Source of the DNA: Candidatus Undinarchaeales archaeon
GTDB lineage: Archaea; SpSt-1190; JASMDC01
NCBI GenBank assembly: GCA_030753015.1
Contig: JASMDC010000036.1
Span: 1-35,621, forward strand
Reading direction: 5' to 3'
Length of the DNA: 35,621 nucleotides
Shown here: piece by piece, positions 21,811 through 30,576 of the stretch
Layout of the letters: each line of letters opens with the position of its first letter
Numbering within the stretch: the first letter of the stretch is position 1
Made by a program: the position numbers and the translations under genes
Notes under the pieces: model-generated
Told to the model about the DNA's origin: nothing
Databases searched by the model: none
The model's input: the letters and a program-made list of their open reading frames with translations, nothing else

Positions 21811-22866
21811 CGTCAACTCGGGTCTGGTGCGCAGCCGAAAGTAGCCCCAAAACCGGCAGCAGCCCCTGATGCGCATCCCAAAGTAGCACCCGCCGTAGCA
21901 AAACCGGCACCGAAGCCCGCACCCAAGCCAGGGGGCGTTGACGACATCCTCGGGAACCTCGGAGGGCCTGCGCCGCCAAAAGCAGCCCCGAAGCCCGCGC
22001 CGACCCCAGGGGGTATCGACGACCTTCTAGCGGACATAGGTGGGCCTGCTCAGCCGAAGGCCTCCCCGAAACCGGCAGCAGCCGTAAAACCAGCGCCGAA
22101 GCCTGCACCGGCTCCCGGAGGTGTCGATGACCTCCTAGCGGACATAGGTGGGCCTGCTCAACCGAAGGCCGCTCCGAAGCCTGCACCGGCCCCCAGAGGT
22201 GTCGATGACCTCCTTGCGGACATAGGCGGGCCCGCTCAGCCGAAAGCAGCCCCAAAACCGGCAGCAGCTGCGGCACCGCCACCCAAGGCGGCTCCCGCGA
22301 AGCCAGGCAATCTGACGTCGGCCGTGGGAGATATACTCGGGACGACGACCCAGAGACCGCCCACCGAGCCCAAGGCTGCACCTAAGCCTGCAGGTGTCGA
22401 TGATCTCCTCGGCGAGGCAGTGACGCCAGCGGTGGCTGCAGCTCCACCGAAAGCGGCTCCCGCAAAGCCCGGCAGCCTGTCATCGGCCGTGGGAGATATA
22501 CTCGGGACGACGACCCAGAGACCGCCCACCGAACCAACAGCCGCTCCCAAGCCCACAGGTGTCGACGACCTTCTCGGCGAGCCAGCGAAACCAGCGGCGG
22601 CTACAGCTCCACCGGAAGCGGCTCCCGCAAAGCCCGGGGGTCTCGTGTCCGCTGTGAAGAACATGCTTGGCGGAGGCTCTAAAGAACCACCAGCCGAGCC
22701 CGCAGCCGCTCCAAAACCTGCAGGCGTCGATGATATCCTTGGAACCGATACCCCGAAACCCGATCCGAACGCACCAAAACCGGCAGGTATCGATGACGTC
22801 CTCGGCGGCGACGAGGCCGGCGACCTCGATGGCCTCGACGATCTCCTTGACGACCTTGACGTCTAG
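21628..22866 (+). CDS. Pro/Ala-rich multivalent repeat protein with VDDLLG motifs; start unresolved
   Basis: From ~21820 the frame codes a low-complexity protein of ~350 residues. Flexible Lys/Pro/Ala linkers separate short acidic-leucine motifs: VDDILGNL, IDDLLADI, VDDLLADI (twice), VDDLLGEA, VDDLLGEP, VDDILGTD, IDDVLGGD and a final LDDLLDDLDV. In the second half a longer unit (SAVGDILGTTTQRPPTEP...) recurs three times. It is probably an unstructured scaffold whose motifs dock partner domains. No signal or membrane segment is present. The only in-frame start is GTG 21628 (GGAGGAAGG precedes it), but 21628-21810 is antisense to a better gene and codes an unconvincing His/Arg-rich stretch. Confidence 0.6.
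   Translation: MADHCRLKEGLEHVWDGDAPAVGVIGLEVEPLLRFIGQHGQQYHRSALFHRLRRLHGREHHRQLGSGAQPKVAPKPAAAPDAHPKVAPAVAKPAPKPAPKPGGVDDILGNLGGPAPPKAAPKPAPTPGGIDDLLADIGGPAQPKASPKPAAAVKPAPKPAPAPGGVDDLLADIGGPAQPKAAPKPAPAPRGVDDLLADIGGPAQPKAAPKPAAAAAPPPKAAPAKPGNLTSAVGDILGTTTQRPPTEPKAAPKPAGVDDLLGEAVTPAVAAAPPKAAPAKPGSLSSAVGDILGTTTQRPPTEPTAAPKPTGVDDLLGEPAKPAAATAPPEAAPAKPGGLVSAVKNMLGGGSKEPPAEPAAAPKPAGVDDILGTDTPKPDPNAPKPAGIDDVLGGDEAGDLDGLDDLLDDLDV
21820..22860 (+). repeat. Degenerate tandem repeats coding the Pro/Ala linker and VDDLLG motif
   Basis: Two nested repeat types are seen. A ~78-nt unit (GGVDDLLADIGGPAQPKAAPKP) occurs about four times in 21930-22260. A ~170-nt unit with SAVGDILGTTTQRPP occurs three times in 22310-22760. 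Several copies are nearly identical at DNA level. Confidence 0.85.
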
Positions 22867-22911
22867 CGGTTAGCGAGGCATTATATTACATATATACGGT
22901 CCTTTCAGCAC

Positions 22912-22920
22912 ATATATAAG
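22912..22920 (+). promoter_or_regulatory. TATA box opening the surface-protein locus
   Basis: ATATATAAG ends 23 nt before the ATG at 22944, with no Shine-Dalgarno between. A leaderless first gene is likely. Further TATA-like words lie at ~22880-22897. Confidence 0.6.
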
Positions 22921-22943
22921 GTTAAGCGAGAAGTACCTTGACT

Positions 22944-23825
22944 ATGAGTGGGAGGGCCGAGCGCGGGTTCATCTTCACCCTAGACGCCCTCATATCCCTC
23001 ACCATCGTAGCTCTCCTCATATCCGCTCTGGACTACGGCAATAGACCTATCCCCGACTACACGGAGCTGGAGACCTCCCGCCTGGCCAACAACCTCATGG
23101 AGGCGTGCGCAGGGCACCTTCCTGATGAGTCCTGTTCTCTCACGCTCCATGAGAGCTGTCCTTTCGAACACTGGCTCGAGAACGTGAATTCGAACATGGC
23201 GGCACGTTTAACGTACGAGACCCCCTATTTCGGTGTGTACGAGGCGGGGCTCGAACTGTTGGTACAGGACTACATCGACAATGGCTTCCCTGAGGGGGAC
23301 CTCCCCCCCATGATCACTCGCGCCGGGGAGCTGCGCGAAGAGCTACAGCGCGTGGGGAACTCGTCGCTGGTGCTCCAGCTCGAACGTCCGCTCGACTGGT
23401 CGGCCTTTACCAGGAGTGCGAAGGGGTTCAATCTCACCAACAGCGTCCTCATGGACACCATCCTCGCCCAGCACCTGACGAGCCATCACATCCAGGGCTT
23501 CAAGGACCGGGCCGATGAGATCGAGACGGAGAACGACCTCAGGTGGCTCCCGCCCCTCGAGGGTACGACGGACCAGGAGATCACCGTGCGGTTCCCCGAC
23601 GCTGATCCCTACCAGACCTCTATGCAGGGCTGCGTCAGACGTGTGGTGTCCGTGTGCGCGCTCAACTACCGGTACATCACCGCCCTGGCCGCCAACGACG
23701 GTAATCTGACCCTGGCCGAGGAGGCCGTTGCTGATGATCCGTACTGTAGGTCGATGGTGTGCCCGTACCCGGTCGTTGTCCGGCTGTGCATCTGGAACCG
23801 GTTCCTCGTGACAGGGGGTAGCTGA
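22944..23825 (+). CDS. Membrane-anchored surface protein with pilin-like N-terminus
   Basis: The 293-residue protein opens with a short basic head and RGFIFTLDALISLTIVALLISAL, the pattern of class III (type IV pilin-like) signal peptides and of N-terminally anchored DPANN-type surface proteins. The rest is extracellular by topology, with Cys grouped near the start (EACAG, SCSL, SCPF) and end (GCVRRVVSVCALN, YCRSMVCPYP) that could form disulfides. I recognise no named family. The ATG at 22944 is preferred to a TTG at 22938 because of its TATA spacing. The next gene follows after 3 nt, so this is the first gene of an operon. Confidence 0.75.
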   Translation: MSGRAERGFIFTLDALISLTIVALLISALDYGNRPIPDYTELETSRLANNLMEACAGHLPDESCSLTLHESCPFEHWLENVNSNMAARLTYETPYFGVYEAGLELLVQDYIDNGFPEGDLPPMITRAGELREELQRVGNSSLVLQLERPLDWSAFTRSAKGFNLTNSVLMDTILAQHLTSHHIQGFKDRADEIETENDLRWLPPLEGTTDQEITVRFPDADPYQTSMQGCVRRVVSVCALNYRYITALAANDGNLTLAEEAVADDPYCRSMVCPYPVVVRLCIWNRFLVTGGS

Positions 23826-23828
23826 GCC

Positions 23829-26066
23829 ATGAACAGGCGTCGACGTGGATTCCTTTCGGTGGTCGCCTTCCTCATGATGGTGTACACCCTCCTCGATATC
23901 CTCAACCTCTACTATGACACCCTCCGTGTGAGCCAGCAGCAGCTGGACATCGGGATGGCGCTCGACCAGATGGTCTACATCGAGTCCAATATCGCCAACA
24001 GTTACTGGGGCGTCGTGGACCAGAGCTTCGGGCTCGCGTACGGCGCCGACATGCGTGAGGGCACCAGACGGTACCCGGTAGCGGACACGCTCTTCACGAG
24101 AGAACGGTTCTTCCTACCATGCGAGATCGATGTGGACGGTCTCCTCCAGAACGCTACACGGCGGAACCTCCTGAAATGGGCCCGGGCGACGGCCGTGCTC
24201 CTGCGGTTCGAAGGTAAGGAGGTGAACATCACCGTGGACGGTGCGGACGGGGACCTGACCGACCTCGCCGACGCATTAACCTTGGAGATGGACAGGTCGG
24301 ACTGTGGAATGAACGGCTGCTGCGACATCACGTTCCCCTTCACTAACGACACTCGCGAGCCGCCCGTGTCCGACATCGATGCCCGGTACGGTGGCCATGA
24401 CCTGTGCACCGACGAGTGGCCGGGATGCCCTGCGGTGCCAACAGGCCTTCCCAGTGACTTCTGCATGGCGATCAGCCCGTGCGAGGTGTACGAGGACGCC
24501 CAGACACTGGCCCAGTACTACTCCGGGATCGGTCACTCTGCGGGGAGCCTAGCCATGTCCAACCTCTTCGGCTTCACCGCGGCCTGTCCGGACTGCATCG
24601 ACCACGCCACCGGCCAGACGCTCTCGCGGGACATCCGGTTCCCCAAGTGCCCCGAGTCGGCATCACCCGCATGCCGTGCCGTGGAGGGGTTCGCACAGAA
24701 CGTTGGCCGGGGCATGGGGCTGGCGTTCCTCTCGAGCTGCCCTTACGGGAAATGGCACGACATCACTGTGGGCGTGCCCGTGCGCAGCTACTGTTCCCGC
24801 GACTCCAGGGATGTCGACTGGCCCGGCAGTGATGAGGACAAGCGGCTGCTGGGACCATCGGTCTTCGAGGATGGCGTGGTGGACGACGAAAGAGTTGAGT
24901 CCATGGTTTGTTCGGGATATGACATCTTCGACGCCTGCGGTGGCGCCGGACTGCTCGACACACCGCGACAGACCTACGGCGGCCAACACTGCTGCCTGTG
25001 CAACGACACCTCGCCCGAGTTCACGACCACTCGCATCTGCCTTTCCTGCAACAATACGGTAGACCTGACCATGATGGACGAGCTCGATGACCAGCTCCAC
25101 CTCAATGGCACTTCATGGGACAGGGAGAGGGTGTCCTTGTTCGAGGATCCCGAGGTGGACGATACGGGCATCGTCGTGGAACGCACCTGTCGCATGACGA
25201 CCAATACCTGCAACCACTTCACCATCCGCACTTCGCTCCCGGTACGGGTCGACGTCTCCCTGGCCGATGACCTCTACCGCATCTCGTCGTCCTTCAAGAT
25301 GTCCGGCAGGCGGCGGATCGGCCGACGCTGCTCCCTCCGCCGCATCGACTGGGCGGCCATGGAAGCGGCCTGCCGCGTCCTTTCCGCGGTCCAGGAGGTG
25401 GCGCCGCCCACGATGTACCAGGTGTTCGTGGGCCTGGACGGGATCTGGACGGATTACCTCGTGAGCTCGGGCGTGCCCAACGTCGTCCTCGGCTTCAACT
25501 ACACCGATGGTTCGACCGACGTCAATGCCAGCGCTCTCGGTCCACCAGCCCTCATCGGCGCGCTCATCGAGGCGATTCTGTCCAACCGCGACGCCTTCAG
25601 CGTCGATGGCAACGACTACCATTTCATCGATGCCGCGGGATCGGCTCCTGCCGGTGTCCAGGCCCGGTGCCAGCCAGGCAACACATGTCGCTACCGCTCG
25701 CTCGAATCCGGCCTCGGAGGGGGGATCGCTGCCATGGACCCCGGTCTGCTCGCTCGGGAGGACAGTGATGACCTCCGGGCGCTCCTCGTGCGTAACGAGA
25801 CGGACAGCGATGGCGAGCAGTTCTGGGTACGCAACGATCCTGCCATCGGGTACGACGTCCTCCTCGAACCCGATTACGTGGACAACATCCTATCGCTCAC
25901 ATTCGACTCCCCGTCCCTGACCGGGCTCGGCGGAGTGGGGGCACCCGACATCCTCACGCGAGGTAAGGACTGCGAATGGACCGCAGAGAAGGAGGAGTGC
26001 ATGCGCCACATGCTCCGGATCTTCTATGGCCCGTTCTGCAGGTGGGGGGTGGACCCCGTTGGATAG
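23829..26066 (+). CDS. Large Cys-rich membrane-anchored surface protein
   Basis: The 745-residue protein starts with MNRRRRGF and a membrane segment (LSVVAFLMMVYTLLDILNLY), followed by a ~720-residue extracellular part rich in Asp, Cys and aromatic residues. Cys clusters recur (NGCCDITF, CPDCID, HCCLCNDT, ICLSCNN), which suggests a disulfide-stabilised structure. I recognise no domain. The basic head plus N-terminal anchor is the same design as the gene 3 nt upstream, and the following gene overlaps by 41 nt, so three proteins are likely made together and may form one complex on the cell surface. Confidence 0.78.
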   Translation: MNRRRRGFLSVVAFLMMVYTLLDILNLYYDTLRVSQQQLDIGMALDQMVYIESNIANSYWGVVDQSFGLAYGADMREGTRRYPVADTLFTRERFFLPCEIDVDGLLQNATRRNLLKWARATAVLLRFEGKEVNITVDGADGDLTDLADALTLEMDRSDCGMNGCCDITFPFTNDTREPPVSDIDARYGGHDLCTDEWPGCPAVPTGLPSDFCMAISPCEVYEDAQTLAQYYSGIGHSAGSLAMSNLFGFTAACPDCIDHATGQTLSRDIRFPKCPESASPACRAVEGFAQNVGRGMGLAFLSSCPYGKWHDITVGVPVRSYCSRDSRDVDWPGSDEDKRLLGPSVFEDGVVDDERVESMVCSGYDIFDACGGAGLLDTPRQTYGGQHCCLCNDTSPEFTTTRICLSCNNTVDLTMMDELDDQLHLNGTSWDRERVSLFEDPEVDDTGIVVERTCRMTTNTCNHFTIRTSLPVRVDVSLADDLYRISSSFKMSGRRRIGRRCSLRRIDWAAMEAACRVLSAVQEVAPPTMYQVFVGLDGIWTDYLVSSGVPNVVLGFNYTDGSTDVNASALGPPALIGALIEAILSNRDAFSVDGNDYHFIDAAGSAPAGVQARCQPGNTCRYRSLESGLGGGIAAMDPGLLAREDSDDLRALLVRNETDSDGEQFWVRNDPAIGYDVLLEPDYVDNILSLTFDSPSLTGLGGVGAPDILTRGKDCEWTAEKEECMRHMLRIFYGPFCRWGVDPVG

Positions 26067-29000
26067 ACGGGTGATGCTAGTTCTAGTGCTAGTAATGGCC
26101 GTCGGAACAGCGATCTGTCCTATCGAGGGCGAACGCCGATGCTCGGGCAACTCCGTGGAGGAGTGCCAGTGCGGCATGGAGTGCGATTGGCAGGTCATCC
26201 AGACCTGTGCCTCGGGCCTCGTCTGCAGTTTCGATCGCACCGAGGTCTCCCACGAGGAGTGCGTGGACGCACCCGCACCTCATTGCGAGGAGGTGGTCGA
26301 CGCAGTCTGTACAGGCGAGCGCTGTGACGGCCTCGACCTGACGGTCAACGAGTGCCAGGGCGGCGCATGCGTCGACACCGTGCTCCAGACCTGCACTGCA
26401 GCGGGTGTGGAGAGATGCGTCGACTCAAACCGGCTGCGCACGTACGCGGGATGCGAGGACTCGGGCGACGGGACGTTGGGCTGCCTCTACTCCGGTGATG
26501 AGTTCTGCAACACCAACTCGGAGTGCTCGGGCGACCAGATCCTCATCGGGACGTGCAACGTCGACCGTTGCGAGAACACGGTGCCCGACGAGCTCTGCGA
26601 TGACCGGTGCACATCCCAACGGGACGGCGAGAGCCGGTCCTGCGACGACTCGAGCGGCGATGCCTTGTGCGTCGTGGACTCCACCGTCCGGTGCGGGGAC
26701 ACCTGCGCGGACCCGCGCAACCTCCAGCTCAAGAGCTGCGATGACACGTCGGGCGCGCCGGTGTGCGTTGTGGATACGACAGACCGCTGCGACGACCGGT
26801 GCGCCATCGATGGCGGTTACGACAAAGAGGTCCGGGAAGGATTCTGTGACGACTCGGGCCTGGACGCAGTGTGCAACGACCGGTTCCAGGAGCGGTGCGA
26901 CGACTCCTGTGACGATGACCGGCACTCCAGGTTCTGGATGTGCCAGGTTGACGGCGGCACGGGCCTCGCATCATGCATCCTCGATACATCCCGTGGCGAC
27001 GGATCGACCCCCGGAGTCGAGCATTGCGACGACCGGTGCGCCACCAGCAAGCGTATCCACGAAGGGTACTGCAGCCCCCAGACGCTCCCGTTCCAGCCCG
27101 ACGCCCAGTGCGACGACCGGTTCGATCCGGCATACAATCCGGACCCGGGCGGCCACTCGGACCTTGGTTACTGTATCGATGAGTGCTTCGATCCCCAGGC
27201 GGACGTCACCGGGTGGAGCCCTGCAGCTGATGGGCACCAGACTACTGAGAGTTTCGACCGCCAGATCCATAAGTACTACTGCCAGCTCGAGGCCGACGGC
27301 CTCGCGTCGTGCGCGGACGAGCGTGACACCGACTGCTTCGAGCAGAACTTTGCGGCACACTTCTACCACTCGCCGACCGGCTGGTCGTTCTCGTTCGCGG
27401 GCAACGACGGCCGTGTCATCCCCAGCGAAGGCATCTACTTCATGCGCTGCGAGACCGATCTGGAGGAACAACGTGACAAGCAGTGCACCTACGCCGACGT
27501 CATCCACAAGTGCGACGACTGGTGCTCCACGGACGGTACCGAGGACGGTCGGGTGCGCGACGGCGCCACCCATGAGAACTGGCTGCGTTACGCGTACAGT
27601 CCCGTGACCCCGCCGGTGCCCGCCGATCTGGACGACGTGAAGGAGGAGTTCTGCCAGCCCACGAACGTGGAATGCCAGCGGTTCGACTACTGCCTCTCGT
27701 CCGATGACCTCCAGGAGTACAGCTGCACCACCAGCGGCGGCGACCTTCCTGAAGAGTCCAAGTGTCGTCGGGATACGATCGACAGCCGGACCCCACTCGC
27801 GGATTGGGACCAGACGACCGAGGACGTGGTGACCGTTGATTACTGTCACGGGGGCGAGTGGCGCCAGTGCACGGGGCCCGGACGTCAGCGAGGTGCCGAC
27901 CCATGCTGCTCCGGTGAGATCGACGCGATCCTCAACATCACCGAGATGCGGGACGAGACTAACAGCATCGACAACTGCCGGTCGGACCCTGACGAGGTGG
28001 GGAGCAGGGCCTGTGACGACGTGCGCACCGACGTCGGTGTCACCGAGGAAAGGACGGTCACGACCAGGGACGGTCGGGATACGTTCGACGTGGACGTGGA
28101 TCCCGCCCTCGAGGTCGTGGCAACGCTCAGCGGCCACTCGGGCCGTGTGTGGGACATCCTGGCCGACGACGACCACATCCTTACCGCTTCGAACGACGAG
28201 AACGTCACGGTATGGGAGCGGGGCGGCACCTGGGCCAACCTCGCCAATCTAACGGGACACACCTCCCCGGTCATCAGACTTGCTAAGGACGCCACATCGA
28301 TTTACACGGCATCATCGGACAGCACAGTGCGTGTGTGGGAGAACGGAGGCAGCTTCACGCACAACACCACGCTCTCCCACTCGGGCGTGAACGACGTATC
28401 GGTCAACGGTGACCGCATCGCAGTGGCATGCGTCAACGGCACGGTCCAGATATGGGAGAACGGGGACGACTTCACTGCGCTCCAGACGCTCGGAGGGCAC
28501 GCGGGCGCGGTCACTGCTGTTCACATCGATCCTGACTACATCATCTCCGGTGGACAGGACTTCGCTGTTATCGTGCGGGACAGGGTCACAGGTGGTCCTT
28601 TGGCCACTCTGGTGGACCATCTCGGCATCGTGATGGAGGTATACTCCGATGGCGACTACCTCTACTCCGCCTCCCTGGACGGCACGGTCATAGTTCGTCA
28701 GCGCACACCCCCTTTCACAATCCTCACTATCCTCGAGGCCGCTACCGCGATAACCGACGTCGATGCTAGGGCGGACTACGTGTTCGCCGTCGTGGGCAAC
28801 GGTACGATCATGGTGTGGGACCGGGGCGGCACCTGGGACCCGGTCAACCTCGTGCGTAACTTGGCGAGCGGATGGGCCGTCTCATCGGATGTCGACTATA
28901 TCTACGCAACCCCGGGGAACACGGGCTCGGTCCGCATCCCCGATCTCGTCGTTGAGACCAACACGACCTTCGAGGTGAACCTCACCTCGGGCGGGAGCAT

Positions 29001-30426
29001 GCTCTCGGCCCGGTTCGAGCTGACGGGGAGCGGGGCACCGCTCCCAAGCGACATCACTCTGGACGTGGGGAGCGACGATACCGATGACTGGTCCAGAGCA
29101 GGTGTGCTATCAGGCCCGGTCACCACCGGCGACCTCTCCGCGGCATTCCAGGCCGAGCTGGACGCATGCGTCCTGCCAGAATACGAGAACTGCACGATCA
29201 ACGTTACGCTGTCGTTCCAGAACGGCGGGACCGTTGCCGTAACCGACATCGACCTGCGTGTGATGGTCTTCCGACAACCGCCCGGTGTGGAGATCCCGGG
29301 TTATGTGGCCGGACGGCTCGATAGCGATGTCACAGCGGGAGGCCGCACCCGAAATCAGGTGTGCGGGCCCTTCCCCGAGTACGACGACGCCACGGAATGC
29401 TGCATGACCTCCGCTCAGGTCCTCCAGTGCACGACGGCGATCAATACGTTCAACCTCAACGCCATCGAGGACGTTCGACCCGCTACTTGGTGCGACGATG
29501 CATGTGGGAACGTTGGCGACGTGTTCGAGCAGATGCATGACTCGTTCAAGGGCACTTTCGAATGCATGCTGAACGGCTACTGCGTCGACGTGCGTCGGGG
29601 GATGTGCTGCACCGATGCCAACTGCCACACATGTGGCCTGGACACCGACGACGCCTCCTGCGCCGACCTGTTCGATGACAAGACCTGTGGCCCGGGCGGC
29701 GACGAGTACTGCTCGCAGAAATGCTCGACCTGCTTCATCAACGCGACCGACCTTCTCATGGGGACGGTGCTCACCGAGCTGAACAACATCACCAGTCCCT
29801 TCGTGGTCGGCCACATGCGCAGGCTGGCGGACAACGCCATGTGCGACACAAACACCCGCTTCTGTCGAAGGAAGATTCTCGGTGAGCAACCCTGCACGCC
29901 GGACGGGGAGCAGCTGGACGCTATGGGCCGCAACTGGCGCAGCGACAACTGCATGTCCGGTGTGTGCGACGCTGGATGGGGGCGCTGCGACAACGAGTCC
30001 ATGCGCGGTGGCTGGTACCTTCGGGGATTGGATGCCGTACCCGCGGTCGAGCCGGAGCCAACGGACCTGTGCGATGACCTCCAGGGGAGCGGCATCATAG
30101 AAGCGATGCGCGACATGTGGTGCGGTGACCAGAACAGAGTAAACACGCTCCTCGATATCCATTTCGTGGCCAACTACACCAACGTCCCCTGCCTCCGGTG
30201 CCCCGATCTCGTGCCGCCACCCGGCGCCACCATGCCGCCCGACTACTACGGTGGAGGGGGCGATGTCGAAGAGACGGTCATCACCCAGGGTGAAACGCCC
30301 ATCCCTGAGCCAGCACCAGAAGGGCTCGGTAGCTTCAACCTCTCGCCCAACAATGCCGGGATCGATGCACTCTTCCCTGCCCTGGTGGCCGTGTTCCTCA
30401 TAGGCCTCCACCGTCTGCGCGTGTGA
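26026..30426 (+). CDS. Giant Cys-rich surface protein with embedded WD40 propeller and C-terminal anchor
   Basis: This 1,466-residue protein has a signal segment (VMLVLVLVMAVGTAI), a long Cys-rich region (~35-680) built from repeats around CDDRC/CDDSG/LCVVD, a seven-bladed WD40 propeller (~693-955; SGHSGRVWDILADDD, TASNDENVTVWE), a beta-rich region, a second Cys-rich part (~1110-1400), and a C-terminal membrane segment (ALFPALVAVFLIGL) with a basic end. It should stand outside the cell anchored at its C-terminus. WD40 in an exported protein is unusual. The ATG at 26026 overlaps the upstream gene by 41 nt; a TTG at 26059 with GGGGGTGG 6 nt upstream fits the signal peptide better. Confidence 0.85.
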   Translation: MARSAGGGWTPLDRRVMLVLVLVMAVGTAICPIEGERRCSGNSVEECQCGMECDWQVIQTCASGLVCSFDRTEVSHEECVDAPAPHCEEVVDAVCTGERCDGLDLTVNECQGGACVDTVLQTCTAAGVERCVDSNRLRTYAGCEDSGDGTLGCLYSGDEFCNTNSECSGDQILIGTCNVDRCENTVPDELCDDRCTSQRDGESRSCDDSSGDALCVVDSTVRCGDTCADPRNLQLKSCDDTSGAPVCVVDTTDRCDDRCAIDGGYDKEVREGFCDDSGLDAVCNDRFQERCDDSCDDDRHSRFWMCQVDGGTGLASCILDTSRGDGSTPGVEHCDDRCATSKRIHEGYCSPQTLPFQPDAQCDDRFDPAYNPDPGGHSDLGYCIDECFDPQADVTGWSPAADGHQTTESFDRQIHKYYCQLEADGLASCADERDTDCFEQNFAAHFYHSPTGWSFSFAGNDGRVIPSEGIYFMRCETDLEEQRDKQCTYADVIHKCDDWCSTDGTEDGRVRDGATHENWLRYAYSPVTPPVPADLDDVKEEFCQPTNVECQRFDYCLSSDDLQEYSCTTSGGDLPEESKCRRDTIDSRTPLADWDQTTEDVVTVDYCHGGEWRQCTGPGRQRGADPCCSGEIDAILNITEMRDETNSIDNCRSDPDEVGSRACDDVRTDVGVTEERTVTTRDGRDTFDVDVDPALEVVATLSGHSGRVWDILADDDHILTASNDENVTVWERGGTWANLANLTGHTSPVIRLAKDATSIYTASSDSTVRVWENGGSFTHNTTLSHSGVNDVSVNGDRIAVACVNGTVQIWENGDDFTALQTLGGHAGAVTAVHIDPDYIISGGQDFAVIVRDRVTGGPLATLVDHLGIVMEVYSDGDYLYSASLDGTVIVRQRTPPFTILTILEAATAITDVDARADYVFAVVGNGTIMVWDRGGTWDPVNLVRNLASGWAVSSDVDYIYATPGNTGSVRIPDLVVETNTTFEVNLTSGGSMLSARFELTGSGAPLPSDITLDVGSDDTDDWSRAGVLSGPVTTGDLSAAFQAELDACVLPEYENCTINVTLSFQNGGTVAVTDIDLRVMVFRQPPGVEIPGYVAGRLDSDVTAGGRTRNQVCGPFPEYDDATECCMTSAQVLQCTTAINTFNLNAIEDVRPATWCDDACGNVGDVFEQMHDSFKGTFECMLNGYCVDVRRGMCCTDANCHTCGLDTDDASCADLFDDKTCGPGGDEYCSQKCSTCFINATDLLMGTVLTELNNITSPFVVGHMRRLADNAMCDTNTRFCRRKILGEQPCTPDGEQLDAMGRNWRSDNCMSGVCDAGWGRCDNESMRGGWYLRGLDAVPAVEPEPTDLCDDLQGSGIIEAMRDMWCGDQNRVNTLLDIHFVANYTNVPCLRCPDLVPPPGATMPPDYYGGGGDVEETVITQGETPIPEPAPEGLGSFNLSPNNAGIDALFPALVAVFLIGLHRLRV

Positions 30427-30510
30427 GCGGTCCGGGCCATATACCGCCCATTTTGATCCTCCAAGTGAGGCCGACGTTACCCGTTCCTCTATAGATAATA
30501 TGGACGCTAG

Positions 30511-30517
30511 TATTAAA
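30511..30517 (+). promoter_or_regulatory. TATA box for the fibre-protein gene
   Basis: TATTAAAA-like sequence 60 nt before the ATG at 30577. This predicts a leader of ~35 nt that contains a strong Shine-Dalgarno, in contrast to the leaderless genes elsewhere. Confidence 0.5.
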
Positions 30518-30561
30518 ACCGAAGACCGGCACATATTCTCTGTACGACGAGGTACGACTTT

Positions 30562-30568
30562 AGGAGGG
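30562..30568 (+). promoter_or_regulatory. Strong Shine-Dalgarno of the fibre-protein gene
   Basis: AGGAGGG, 8 nt before the ATG at 30577, is the best ribosome-binding site in the window. It suggests high expression. Confidence 0.7.
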
Positions 30569-30576
30569 CAATAATC

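Noticed and set aside
22944-26066. A classical type IV pilus or archaellum operon
   Set aside because: Only the N-terminal anchors look pilin-like; no secretion ATPase, membrane platform or prepilin peptidase gene is present, and the proteins are much larger than pilins.
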